Below the pieces are notes generated by a model that ran no database searches, was not told the DNA's origin, and saw only the letters and a program-made list of their open reading frames with translations. This document shows, piece after piece, positions 1 through 8,289 of a stretch of DNA of 34,290 bases. A program made the position numbers and the translations under genes. The stretch is from NCBI GenBank assembly GCA_913060465.1, contig CAJXTR010000007.1, forward strand, positions 1-34,290. The letters are read 5' to 3'. This DNA comes from an uncultured Cryomorphaceae bacterium. GTDB lineage: Bacteria > Bacteroidota > Bacteroidia > Flavobacteriales > Schleiferiaceae. The first letter of the stretch is position 1. Every line of letters starts with the position of its first letter.

Positions 1-444
1 GTTGTCGGTCATCACTTGACGGAACCAAACGAAGCGTTCTTGAGCCAAAGTCGTCTTCCATTGAAACTTACAGCCCATGCGGGTGCCAACATTCCATTGG
101 GCCGCAAGCGTTTACACAATAGTTTACAATCTTACCTCGTTCCCAATGTGGTATACCAACAACAAGGTCCTGCTTCTCAGCTAACCGCTGGTTTGAGCTT
201 TGCTAGAGGTCCAATTGCTGGTGGTCTTGCACTCAGACAAGGTAGTTTCAACCCAGATGCCGTGATTTTCATTTTCGGTATCACCCCTCCTGACCTTCCA
301 TGGACATTTGGTTACAGCTATGATTACACGATTAGCGATTTGACCAACACACTTGGCGGTGCGCACGAAGTGAGCTTGGGCTATAAATTCCCATGTCGCT
401 CACGTAAGAGCAAACTCAAGCCATTGAAGTGTCCTAAATTCTAA
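1..444 (+). CDS. PorP/SprF family membrane protein, C-terminal part
   Basis: The frame is open to the left edge, so the start and signal peptide are missing; only about 147 C-terminal residues are present. The piece begins VVGHHLTEPNEAFL and continues with LPLKLTAHAGANIPLG, which matches the late strands of the PorP/SprF family of type IX secretion and gliding-associated outer-membrane beta-barrels. Alternating strands then run to a basic C-terminus (SYDYTISDLTNTLGGAHEVSLGYKF, split here as SYDYTISDLTNTL and GGAHEVSLGYKF). The family helps present or anchor type IX secretion products at the outer membrane. It ends 22 bp before gldJ with no terminator, so the two are probably co-transcribed. 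Family assignment is good; the exact paralog cannot be named. Confidence 0.82.
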   Translation, partial: VVGHHLTEPNEAFLSQSRLPLKLTAHAGANIPLGRKRLHNSLQSYLVPNVVYQQQGPASQLTAGLSFARGPIAGGLALRQGSFNPDAVIFIFGITPPDLPWTFGYSYDYTISDLTNTLGGAHEVSLGYKFPCRSRKSKLKPLKCPKF

Positions 445-466
445 ATTGACGAAATAACTAGATTAC

Positions 467-2050
467 ATGAATAGCTTCGTAAAGTTTTCAATTGCCACTG
501 TAGCCGTTGCCTTGCTCGCAAGCTGTGCCGGCCCTGAATCCAACACTACTGGTTGGGCAATTAACAACAAAAAGAACGGTGGTTTCCAAGCAAACTTGGG
601 TTACCAAGGCCAAGAAACCGGACCTGGACTTGTTTTCGTTGAAGGTGGTACCTTCATGATGGGACAAGTTGAAGAAGATTTCATCAAAGACTGGAACAAC
701 GTACCGCGTCGTATCACTGTGAGCTCATTTTATATGGATGAGAATGAGGTGACCAACCTAGACTACCGCGAATACTTGTACTGGTTGCGTCGCGTCTATG
801 ATTACGACTACTACCCAGAGATCTACAAGAGTGCCCTTCCAGACACATTAGTTTGGAGAGATAAGCTTGCCTACAATGATAACTATGTAGAAAACTACCT
901 ACGTCACCCAGCATACAACTACTATCCAGTGGTTGGTGTTAGCTGGTTGCAAGCACAGCGCTACTGTTCTTGGAGAACGGACCGCGTGAACGAATCTATC
1001 CTTATTAAAGAAGGTATCTTAAACGAGTCTACCGACCAGATGGATGCTGATCACTTTAATACGGAAGTATATCTCTACAAAGAAGGATCATACGTTGCAC
1101 AAAACAAGAAAGGCCTAAAAGACCTTAACCCTAACAGTATTTACGGTAAAGAAGGACGTCCAGCACGTTTAGAAGATGGTATTCTTCTTCCGAAATACCG
1201 TCTCCCAACTGAGGCAGAATGGGAATATGCTGCTTATGCAGATGGTGGTCACCGTATCTACAACCGTGTAGCCGATAAGAACAAATACAGCTGGAACGGT
1301 AACGGAACGCGTAACCCGGATAAGCAAGACCGTGGAGATATCTTGGCGAACTTCAAGAGAGGCCGTGGTGATAACATGGGTACATCAGGTTGGTTGAATG
1401 ACCAAGCGGACATCACCATGCAAGTGCGTTTCTACCCGCCGAACGACTTCGGTTTGTACGACATGGCTGGTAACGTAGCAGAATGGGTATTGGACGTATA
1501 CCGCCCTGTAACTTCTTTCGATGTAACTGATTTCCGCGGTTTCCGTGGTAATGAGTTCAAACATTTCGACGGCAACTACCAAGACATCGGTTCTTTGGAA
1601 GTACTTCAAGACCCACAAAAAGAGGTACGCAATGGCGATACAGTTATTGTTCGCTTGCCAGGTCAATTGCCAACGCGCAGCGTAACGGTTGAAGAGACTG
1701 TTAAGCGTCGCAACTACAACAAAGGCGATTTCCGCGATTACCTCGATGGTGATGTTGAAAGTTCACAGAACTACGCAAACCCAACTCAAGAAGGTGAAGC
1801 ACCTATGTACGATTATGGTAACAAATCATTGATCGGAAACACTACTCGTGTATACAAGGGTGGTAGCTGGAAGGATCGCGCGTACTGGTTGAGCCCAGGT
1901 ACACGTCGTTTCCTAGAAGAAGATCAAAGTACAGATTACATCGGTTTCCGTTGTGCTATGGACCGTGTAGGATTCCAGAACATGGATGAATCTCGCAACA
2001 AGCGTCCTAACAAAGTGAAGCGTCACAACTTCAAGCGTTACAAAATGTAA
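467..2050 (+). CDS. gldJ: Gliding motility lipoprotein GldJ (SUMF1-like)
   Basis: 527 residues. The N-terminus is a lipoprotein signal with lipobox LASC, placing the acylated Cys at residue 20. The body is a formylglycine-generating-enzyme (SUMF1) type fold: an opening FVEGGTFMMG, then RRITVSSFYMDENEVTN, YYPVVGVSWLQAQRYCSWR, RLPTEAEWEYAAYA, GLYDMAGNVAEWVLD and a closing VYKGGSWKDRAYWL / YIGFRCAMD. GldJ is an outer-membrane lipoprotein required for gliding and for a stable type IX secretion machine, and is not known to be an enzyme. GldK is the close paralog. GldJ is preferred because the NNVPRRITVSSFYMD and TLVWRDKLAYNDNYVENY segments fit GldJ as I remember it, and because murF rather than gldL-gldM follows. 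A terminator lies directly after the stop. Confidence 0.9.
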   Translation: MNSFVKFSIATVAVALLASCAGPESNTTGWAINNKKNGGFQANLGYQGQETGPGLVFVEGGTFMMGQVEEDFIKDWNNVPRRITVSSFYMDENEVTNLDYREYLYWLRRVYDYDYYPEIYKSALPDTLVWRDKLAYNDNYVENYLRHPAYNYYPVVGVSWLQAQRYCSWRTDRVNESILIKEGILNESTDQMDADHFNTEVYLYKEGSYVAQNKKGLKDLNPNSIYGKEGRPARLEDGILLPKYRLPTEAEWEYAAYADGGHRIYNRVADKNKYSWNGNGTRNPDKQDRGDILANFKRGRGDNMGTSGWLNDQADITMQVRFYPPNDFGLYDMAGNVAEWVLDVYRPVTSFDVTDFRGFRGNEFKHFDGNYQDIGSLEVLQDPQKEVRNGDTVIVRLPGQLPTRSVTVEETVKRRNYNKGDFRDYLDGDVESSQNYANPTQEGEAPMYDYGNKSLIGNTTRVYKGGSWKDRAYWLSPGTRRFLEEDQSTDYIGFRCAMDRVGFQNMDESRNKRPNKVKRHNFKRYKM

Positions 2051-2067
2051 TTCGACTATTAAGAATT

Positions 2068-2099
2068 AAAAACCCTGCCCTGTCGGCAGGGTTTTTTTA
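2068..2099 (+). terminator. Intrinsic terminator after gldJ
   Basis: CCCTGCC (2073-2079) pairs with GGCAGGG (2085-2091) around a five-base loop. The stem is extended by flanking A/T pairs and followed by seven T residues. It lies 18 bp after the gldJ stop and separates gldJ from murF. Confidence 0.88.
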
Positions 2100-2134
2100 T
2101 ACCCTAACTTTCCCCTGTGAATGACGGCAACATC

Positions 2135-3409
2135 ATGAAAGTATTTGAAGCATTTTTAGACTGTGGGACCATTAGCACCGACACGAGAAACATCCTTCCT
2201 GGATCTGTTTTCTTTGCGTTGAAAGGTGCCCGATTCAACGGTAATGACTTCGCCATCGAAGCGCTCAACCAGGGCGCTGCCTATGCAATAGTTGACGAGC
2301 CCGTTGGCAATAACGACCGCCTTATTTACGTCGAAGATGTGCTCAAAGCACTTCAAGATTGTTCTCGCGAGTACCGCAGGCATTTAGGCATACCTATAGT
2401 TGGGTTGACAGGAAGTAATGGAAAAACAACCAATAAGGAGTTGTTCCATGCCGTTCTTTCAAAGAAGTATAAGGTCCATGCAACTAAAGGGAACTTCAAT
2501 AACCATATCGGTGTACCCTTAACCCTTTTATCCATTCCTAAGGACGCGGAATATGCCATCGTGGAAATGGGCGCCAATCACCAGAAAGAGATTGCCCAGT
2601 TATCGTCTATTTGCGAACCGAACATCGGTTACATAACCAACTATGGGAAAGCCCATCTCGAGGGCTTTGGCGGAGTTGAAGGCATTATTAAAGGCAAAAG
2701 CGAACTCTACGATTACCTCAGAGGAAAGGACGGAACACGAGTACTATTGAATGCTGATGATTCACTTCAAATAGAAAAATCTGCGGGTTGTGCCACATAC
2801 AGCTTCGGAACTACTAATGCCGATTTTATCTGGATGCCAAAATCCACAACTGAATTTGCGAGCATTTGCTTTGAATCCTCAAACAAGGTTTGGAAGGTGA
2901 ATAGCCAACTTAGCGGAGCATTCAACGAAGCGAACCTCGCTGCCGCTGCTGCTTTAGGTACGATCCTCGGGGTTGAGGCCCAAGATATCGTAGATGCCTT
3001 GGAAAGCTACCGCCCGGCCATGAATCGCGTGGAATGGCGAAAAACACAGCATAACCAGGTATTACTCGACGCCTATAATGCGAACCCTACAAGCATGGCG
3101 TTATCCGTGGAAAGCTTCGCGAAATGGCATCCGGAAGGATGGATGATCTTGGGTGATATGTTTGAGCTAGGCGCTGAAGCTGCTGCAGAGCATCAACAAA
3201 TGGTTGCACTCGTGGAAGCCTCGGGAATGAAGGAACGCTGCCTGCTGGTTGGTCAACTTTTTGGCGCGACTTCCTGGAACGGACTGCATTTTGAATCGGT
3301 CGCAGCACTGGAAGATTATTGGAAAGAAAAAGGCGCCCCGAAGGACGCCTATATCTTATTAAAAGGATCGCGAGGCATTGCTTTAGAGCGCCTTCTCCCC
3401 TTGCTGTAA
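2135..3409 (+). CDS. murF: UDP-MurNAc-tripeptide D-Ala-D-Ala ligase MurF
   Basis: MurF adds D-Ala-D-Ala to UDP-MurNAc-tripeptide in the cytoplasm, the last soluble step of peptidoglycan precursor synthesis. From the ATG at 2135 the protein has 424 residues. An N-terminal substrate domain (STDTRNILPGSVFFALKG) is followed by the Mur-ligase P-loop GLTGSNGKTT (GSNGKTT at 93-99), the NFNNHIGVPLTLL segment, AIVEMGANHQKEI, and the C-terminal DAYNANPTSM and ILGDMFELG motifs. A GTG at 2117 would add six residues. ATG is chosen because MKVFEAFL resembles related N-termini and because a TAACTTTC site (2105-2112) could place the transcript start near or after the GTG. It follows gldJ, an order known in flavobacteria, but a terminator separates them. 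It ends directly against the convergent acyl-CoA dehydrogenase. Confidence 0.94.
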   Translation: MKVFEAFLDCGTISTDTRNILPGSVFFALKGARFNGNDFAIEALNQGAAYAIVDEPVGNNDRLIYVEDVLKALQDCSREYRRHLGIPIVGLTGSNGKTTNKELFHAVLSKKYKVHATKGNFNNHIGVPLTLLSIPKDAEYAIVEMGANHQKEIAQLSSICEPNIGYITNYGKAHLEGFGGVEGIIKGKSELYDYLRGKDGTRVLLNADDSLQIEKSAGCATYSFGTTNADFIWMPKSTTEFASICFESSNKVWKVNSQLSGAFNEANLAAAAALGTILGVEAQDIVDALESYRPAMNRVEWRKTQHNQVLLDAYNANPTSMALSVESFAKWHPEGWMILGDMFELGAEAAAEHQQMVALVEASGMKERCLLVGQLFGATSWNGLHFESVAALEDYWKEKGAPKDAYILLKGSRGIALERLLPLL

Positions 3410-4555
3410 TTAGCTGTTTTTAATCAGATCACGAGAAATGACGATTCGCTGAATCTCAGATGTTCCCTCGTAAATCTGAGTGATTTTTGCATCACGCATC
3501 AAACGCTCAACGTGGTATTCCTTAACGAAACCGTATCCACCGTGCACTTGAACAGCTTCAGTGGTTACCCACATCGCTGCTTCTGAAGCGGCCAATTTCG
3601 CCATAGCACTTTCCTTATCATAAGGCATGCCTTGGTCCTTCAACCATGCTGCTTTGTAAACCAACATACGAGCCTGCTCAATCTTCATCTCCATATCGGC
3701 CAACTTGAAAGCGATGGCCTGGTGATCATGAATAGGTTTGCCAAATGTTGTGCGCTCTTTTGAATACGCCAAGGCAAGATCTAATGCACCTTGAGCAATT
3801 CCCAAAGCTTGAGCAGCGATACCAATACGACCACCACTCAAAGTCTTCATGGCGAATTTGAATCCAAATCCATCTTCACCAATTCTGTTCTCCTTAGGAA
3901 CCTTCACGTCGTTGAACAACAAGGTGTGTGTATCCGACCCGCGAATACCTAGTTTATCTTCTTTCTTACCTACGATAAAGCCATCCATGCCTTTCTCAAC
4001 GATCAAAGCGTTAATACCGCGGTGGCCCTTATCACGGTCGGTTTGTGCGATGACCAATGCCACCTCACAAGTACTACCGTTTGTAATCCAGTTCTTGGTA
4101 CCGTTCAGCAAGTAATGGTCTCCCATGTCAATAGCTGTAGTTGCTTGCGACGTAGCATCAGAACCTGCTTCAGGTTCGCTCAAACAAAAGGCACCGATAA
4201 TTTCACCAGATGCCAAACGCGGCAAGTACTTCTTTTTTTGTTCTTCCGAGCCGAAAGTTTCCAAGCCCCAACAAACCAAACTGTTATTCACACTAACAAC
4301 AACAGAGGCCGATGCATCTACTTTGGAAAATTCTTCCATTGCAAGCACATAGCTTAAGGTATCCATGCCTGATCCGCCGTATTCCGGGCTGACCATCATT
4401 CCCATGAAGCCTAATTCGCCTAGTTGTTTGATTTGTTGCGCAGGGAATTCCTGCTTGTCGTCTCGTTCTATGACTCCTGGCAGCAACTCACTTTGAGTAA
4501 AATCACGTGCTGCATCACGAATCATCAAATGCTCCTCTGATAGGTTGAAGTTCAT
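3410..4555 (-). CDS. Acyl-CoA dehydrogenase
   Basis: 381 residues, full length for the short/medium-chain acyl-CoA dehydrogenase family. These FAD enzymes oxidise acyl-CoA to trans-2-enoyl-CoA and pass electrons to electron-transfer flavoprotein. Visible motifs are GAFCLSEPEAGSD in the flavin-binding middle domain, NGTKNWITNG, the C-terminal helix segments GRIGIAAQALGIAQGAL and ERTTFGKPIHDHQAIAFKLADM, and QVHGGYGF. The QIYEGTSEIQR motif holds the likely catalytic Glu363, in the position used by short- and medium-chain enzymes rather than by isovaleryl-CoA dehydrogenase. The substrate is probably a short-chain acyl-CoA such as butyryl-CoA, but chain length cannot be read from sequence. The gene is alone on its strand: divergent from anmK across 31 bp and convergent with murF at zero spacing. 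Confidence 0.92.
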   Translation of the reverse strand: MNFNLSEEHLMIRDAARDFTQSELLPGVIERDDKQEFPAQQIKQLGELGFMGMMVSPEYGGSGMDTLSYVLAMEEFSKVDASASVVVSVNNSLVCWGLETFGSEEQKKKYLPRLASGEIIGAFCLSEPEAGSDATSQATTAIDMGDHYLLNGTKNWITNGSTCEVALVIAQTDRDKGHRGINALIVEKGMDGFIVGKKEDKLGIRGSDTHTLLFNDVKVPKENRIGEDGFGFKFAMKTLSGGRIGIAAQALGIAQGALDLALAYSKERTTFGKPIHDHQAIAFKLADMEMKIEQARMLVYKAAWLKDQGMPYDKESAMAKLAASEAAMWVTTEAVQVHGGYGFVKEYHVERLMRDAKITQIYEGTSEIQRIVISRDLIKNS

Positions 4556-4586
4556 CGATTATTCTGTTTAATATTGGGTTAGACAA

Positions 4587-5633
4587 ATGTACAACGCAGG
4601 CTTCAATGTTTTAGGATTAATGAGCGGCACATCACTCGATGGAATGGATGCTGCTCTGGTAGGATTTTCGGGATCCAATTCCTCTAATTGGAAACTCCTA
4701 CAAACCCACTTTTACTCCTACCCAGAAGATTTGCAAAAGTTGGCGCACCAAACCTATGAAAGTGGTTGTGAAAGCCAAGAATTCTCGGAGGCTTTTGCGG
4801 GTTGGACCGTCCAATGTGTTTTAGATTTTCAAACCAACTACCCGAACGAACACATCGACCTGCTGAGTAGCCACGGTCAGACCATTTTTCACCAACCCGA
4901 GCGCAAATACACGCACCAAGCAGGATGCTTACCAAGCATCGCAAAAGCTAGTGGCATTCCGCTCGTGACAGATTTTAGGCAGCAAGATGTGTTGTTGGGT
5001 GGCCAGGGCGCGCCGTTGGTGCCCTTTGGGGACCATAAGCTTTTTGGGAACTATGAGGCCTGTCTCAATTTAGGGGGATTTGCGAACATTTCTTTTGGCC
5101 AACCTACGTTAGATGCTGGCGTTGAAAGGGCCTTTGATCTTTGTCCGGTGAATGCTGTTTTGAATGAATTGGCGGGAGAGCTCGGTTTAGCGTATGACGC
5201 CGATGGCGCCGTGGCACGAACGGGTGAAATTCATAAAGAAAAACTTGATTTGTTGGTCAAATGCTTAGGTCAGGCCCCAGCCAGTCTGGGTTATGAGTGG
5301 ATGCAAAAGAAAGTGCTGCCGATCCTTAGGGGAATAAAAAGCGCCGATGCGATGGCTACTTATGTTGAAGGTATTGCAAAACATATGGCGAGTATAATTG
5401 GCTCTAAAAAGACATTAGTCACCGGAGGAGGGGCCAAAAACACCTACCTCGTCCAGCGCATGACCCACTATGGAATACACGCAATACTACCTGAACCTGC
5501 CCTTATAGACTTCAAAGAAGCCATCATCTTCGCGCTGCTCGGCATGGAACGATTCCATGGACGAATCAATGTTTTCGGGCATACTACAGGCAGTGGGAAA
5601 GCACATAGCTCAGGGGTCATTTTCTATCCTTGA
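4587..5633 (+). CDS. anmK: Anhydro-N-acetylmuramic acid kinase AnmK
   Basis: 348 residues. AnmK cleaves the 1,6-anhydro ring of anhydroMurNAc and phosphorylates it to MurNAc-6-phosphate, the entry step of muropeptide recycling in the cytoplasm. The N-terminal phosphate-binding motif GLMSGTSLDGMDAAL (residues 10-24) is diagnostic. Further family segments are LLSSHGQTIFHQP, VTDFRQQDVLLGGQGAPLVPFGD, CLNLGGFANIS and LVTGGGAKNTYLVQRM. The C-terminus carries the usual DFKEAIIFALLG. The gene starts a plus-strand group with the amino-acid dehydrogenase 35 bp downstream and nhaD beyond. Only 31 bp separate it from the divergent acyl-CoA dehydrogenase, so any promoter is compact; TAATATTG (4569-4576) is one mismatch from the Bacteroidota -7 consensus. 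Confidence 0.94.
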   Translation: MYNAGFNVLGLMSGTSLDGMDAALVGFSGSNSSNWKLLQTHFYSYPEDLQKLAHQTYESGCESQEFSEAFAGWTVQCVLDFQTNYPNEHIDLLSSHGQTIFHQPERKYTHQAGCLPSIAKASGIPLVTDFRQQDVLLGGQGAPLVPFGDHKLFGNYEACLNLGGFANISFGQPTLDAGVERAFDLCPVNAVLNELAGELGLAYDADGAVARTGEIHKEKLDLLVKCLGQAPASLGYEWMQKKVLPILRGIKSADAMATYVEGIAKHMASIIGSKKTLVTGGGAKNTYLVQRMTHYGIHAILPEPALIDFKEAIIFALLGMERFHGRINVFGHTTGSGKAHSSGVIFYP

Positions 5634-5668
5634 AACCTTATCTTTAGGCTCCCTTAAACAGAGCAAAC

Positions 5669-6895
5669 ATGAAAGAACAATTGCGCGCTTTCGAAGAGCG
5701 CCCCGCAGAGATAGTTTTCCATTGGCACGATTCTGAAACTGAAGCAAAAGGCTGGGTGGTTATCAATAGCCTCCGTGGCGGTGCCGCAGGTGGTGGCACC
5801 CGCATGCGCAAAGGACTTACCGAAGGTGAAGTACTATCACTTGCGAAAACCATGGAGATTAAATTCACCATCGCAGGCCCTCCTATTGGCGGCGCGAAAA
5901 GTGGAATTGATTTTGATCCGAACGATCCTCGTAAACATGGCGTATTGCAGCGTTGGTATAAAGCCGTTTATCCACTCTTGAAAAACTACTACGGTACGGG
6001 AGGTGATCTCAACGTGGACCAAAAAACTGAAGTCATTCCTATTACCAGTGAATTGGGTATTCTCCACCCGCAGGAAGGTGTATTGAACGGACACTACCAA
6101 CCGGGTGATTTTGCAAAAGCAAGAAAAATCAAGCAATTGCAAGATGGCGTGAGCTTAACAGTGGATTCACCTCAACTCACTCCTAGTAAGGAAGGCACCT
6201 TCAAAGTAGGTGATCTGATCACCGGCTATGGAACTGCTGTGAGTGTGGAACATTTCTACGACTTGTGGGGCGGCGACCTCAGAGAGAAGCGTGTTATTAT
6301 TCAAGGATGGGGTAATGTAGCTTCCGGCGCAGCGTATTACTTAAGTCAGATGGGCGCCAAGATTGTTGGCATCATAGATAAGGTTGGTGGCTTGATGAAA
6401 CCTGAAGGTTTTACCTTCGATGAAATCACACATCTGTTCAATACCAAGAACGGCAACGAGTTGTTCGCAGCGGACCTTATGTCCTTCGAAGAAGTGAACA
6501 AACAGATTTGGTCGATGGGTGCAGAAGTATTCATTCCTGCAGCGGCATCGAGGTTGGTTACACGCATGCAGTTGGCACAACTATTGGACAATGGTTTGGA
6601 GGTCATTTCTTCCGGGGCAAATGTGCCTTTTGCGGATGAAGAGATTTTCTACGGTCCGATTGCAGAATTGGCCGATCAAAAATGCGCGGTAATTCCAGAT
6701 TTCATTTCGAACTGTGGTATGGCACGTGTTTTTGGATACCTAATGCAAGAAGATGCCGTCGTAAAGGATGAAGCAATTTTTGAAGACGTTTCTAAAACCA
6801 TTTATTCTGCACTTCTTGACGTAAAAACACTGGATAACCAAAAAACTGGTATTACATTTAAAGCATATACGAACGCCCTAAAACTGCTCATATAA
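5669..6895 (+). CDS. Glu/Leu/Phe/Val-type amino-acid dehydrogenase
   Basis: 408 residues. This family deaminates an amino acid to a 2-oxo acid with NAD(P)+ and releases ammonia. The N-terminal dimerisation/substrate domain has GGAAGGGTRMRKG, then EIKFTIAGPPIGGAKSGID with the two active-site lysines (K65, K77), and GTGGDLNVDQ with the likely catalytic Asp113. The C-terminal Rossmann domain begins RVIIQGWGNVASGAAYYLSQMGAK and later has VISSGANVPF and IPDFISNCGMARVFGY. The pattern is shorter than hexameric glutamate dehydrogenases and the substrate pocket is not a textbook match to leucine or glutamate enzymes, so specificity is left open. nhaD follows after 2 bp, implying co-transcription. TATCTTTA (5639-5646) is a weak -7-like site upstream. 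Confidence 0.85.
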   Translation: MKEQLRAFEERPAEIVFHWHDSETEAKGWVVINSLRGGAAGGGTRMRKGLTEGEVLSLAKTMEIKFTIAGPPIGGAKSGIDFDPNDPRKHGVLQRWYKAVYPLLKNYYGTGGDLNVDQKTEVIPITSELGILHPQEGVLNGHYQPGDFAKARKIKQLQDGVSLTVDSPQLTPSKEGTFKVGDLITGYGTAVSVEHFYDLWGGDLREKRVIIQGWGNVASGAAYYLSQMGAKIVGIIDKVGGLMKPEGFTFDEITHLFNTKNGNELFAADLMSFEEVNKQIWSMGAEVFIPAAASRLVTRMQLAQLLDNGLEVISSGANVPFADEEIFYGPIAELADQKCAVIPDFISNCGMARVFGYLMQEDAVVKDEAIFEDVSKTIYSALLDVKTLDNQKTGITFKAYTNALKLLI

Positions 6896-6897
6896 TT

Positions 6898-8208
6898 ATG
6901 GTATATACACTAATGCTCGTTGTCTTTGTATTGGGCTACGCAGCAATCGCACTCGAACACCAACTAAAAATAGACAAAGCAGCAGCCGCTCTTGTGACTG
7001 GTGTAGTGACTTGGACCCTCTACATCATGACGGCTCATGACGTTCATCATGTAGAAGCGCACCTCTTGCATCACTTAAGCGAAATTTCATCCATTTTATT
7101 CTTCCTCATAGGCGCTATGACTATTGTGGAACTCGTGGATGCACACGAAGGTTTCGCTGTGATTACCGACCGCATTAAGACTACCAACAAGGTGAAGTTG
7201 ATGTGGATCATCGGTATTCTAAGCTTCTTCTTCTCTGCCGCTTTGGACAACTTAACAACATCCATTGTAATGGTCAGCTTGTTGCGTAAGCTCATTGAGG
7301 ACCAAAAAGATCGCTGGTTCTTTGCGGGTATGGTTGTAGTTGCAGCAAATGCTGGGGGTGCCTGGTCGCCTATCGGTGATGTTACTACAACGATGCTCTG
7401 GATTAAAGGTCAAATCAGTGCTGGCGCTGTAGTAAAAGACCTCATCATTCCTTCGATGTTCACCTTACTAGCTCCATTGGCAGTCCTTTCTTTCCGATTA
7501 AAAGGAAACGTAACACGACCAATGCGTGTGGAAAGCGAAGACCACTATACAGATCCTACAACACCTTTTGAACGCAACTTTGTATTCTTCGCGGGGGTCG
7601 CGGGATTGGTATTCGTTCCAATTTTCAAGACTATTACACACCTTCCTCCTTTTATGGGAATGATGCTCTCCCTAGGAGTATTGTGGTTGATTACTGATAT
7701 CATTCACCGCAGAAAACCAAGCGAGGTTCGTCACGAGCTTAGCGTTTTAGGTGTTGTGCGCAAGATTGATACCCCTTCAGTGCTTTTCTTCTTAGGTATC
7801 CTTTTGGCTGTAGCTTCACTACAAAGCATGGGCCAGCTTGGAGATCTAGCAAAAGCCTTGGATGCGAGCATAGGTACCGATACCGAAGGCGGTGTATTTG
7901 CCGTAAGCATCATTATCGGTTTGCTTTCTTCAATCGTAGACAACGTACCGCTGGTTGCTGCCGCAATGGGTATGTATGAAATCACAGCTGATGGTCTGTT
8001 CATGGCAGACGGCGTTTTCTGGCAATTCTTAGCGTATTGTGCAGGTACAGGTGGTTCTGCGCTAATCATAGGTTCTGCCGCCGGTGTTGCCGTGATGGGA
8101 CTAGAAAAAATACCATTTGGCTGGTATTTGAAAAATATTTCCCTGCTTGCACTCGTTGGATACTTTGCAGGGGCAGGTGTTTACATCCTCGAACGAATGC
8201 TTTTCTAA
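6898..8208 (+). CDS. nhaD: NhaD-type Na+/H+ antiporter
   Basis: 436 residues with about ten to eleven hydrophobic segments, typical of the NhaD family in the ion-transporter superfamily. These inner-membrane proteins exchange sodium (or lithium) for protons and help with salt and pH balance. Supporting segments are LFFLIGAMTIVELVDAHEGF, FFFSAALDNLTTSIVMV, VVVAANAGGAWSPIGDVTTTML and, in the second half, SIVDNVPLVAAAMGMY, which hold the conserved Asp/Asn/Ser/Thr residues of the two repeats. It begins 2 bp after the amino-acid dehydrogenase and is followed by a strong terminator, so it closes the anmK-dehydrogenase-nhaD unit. Ion preference is inferred from family. Confidence 0.9.
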   Translation: MVYTLMLVVFVLGYAAIALEHQLKIDKAAAALVTGVVTWTLYIMTAHDVHHVEAHLLHHLSEISSILFFLIGAMTIVELVDAHEGFAVITDRIKTTNKVKLMWIIGILSFFFSAALDNLTTSIVMVSLLRKLIEDQKDRWFFAGMVVVAANAGGAWSPIGDVTTTMLWIKGQISAGAVVKDLIIPSMFTLLAPLAVLSFRLKGNVTRPMRVESEDHYTDPTTPFERNFVFFAGVAGLVFVPIFKTITHLPPFMGMMLSLGVLWLITDIIHRRKPSEVRHELSVLGVVRKIDTPSVLFFLGILLAVASLQSMGQLGDLAKALDASIGTDTEGGVFAVSIIIGLLSSIVDNVPLVAAAMGMYEITADGLFMADGVFWQFLAYCAGTGGSALIIGSAAGVAVMGLEKIPFGWYLKNISLLALVGYFAGAGVYILERMLF

Positions 8209-8234
8209 GTCAGTTCGAACTTGTTGATATCTCC

Positions 8235-8266
8235 AAAGCCCCCGTCTAACGGGGGCTTTCTTTTTG
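8235..8266 (+). terminator. Strong intrinsic terminator after nhaD
   Basis: AAAGCCCCCGT (8235-8245) and ACGGGGGCTTT (8249-8259) form a perfect 11-bp stem with a three-base loop, followed by CTTTTTG. It lies 26 bp after the nhaD stop and insulates the ExbB operon downstream. Confidence 0.93.
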
Positions 8267-8289
8267 CGGATATTTGAGTAAATGACAGA

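Noticed and set aside
467-2050. Calling the SUMF1-like lipoprotein GldK
   Set aside because: GldK is a close paralog, but the internal motifs resemble GldJ and the next gene is murF, not gldL.
4022-4357. 111-codon plus-strand open frame opposite the acyl-CoA dehydrogenase
   Set aside because: Composition is Cys/Ser/Thr-rich with no domain, and the opposite strand encodes conserved dehydrogenase motifs.
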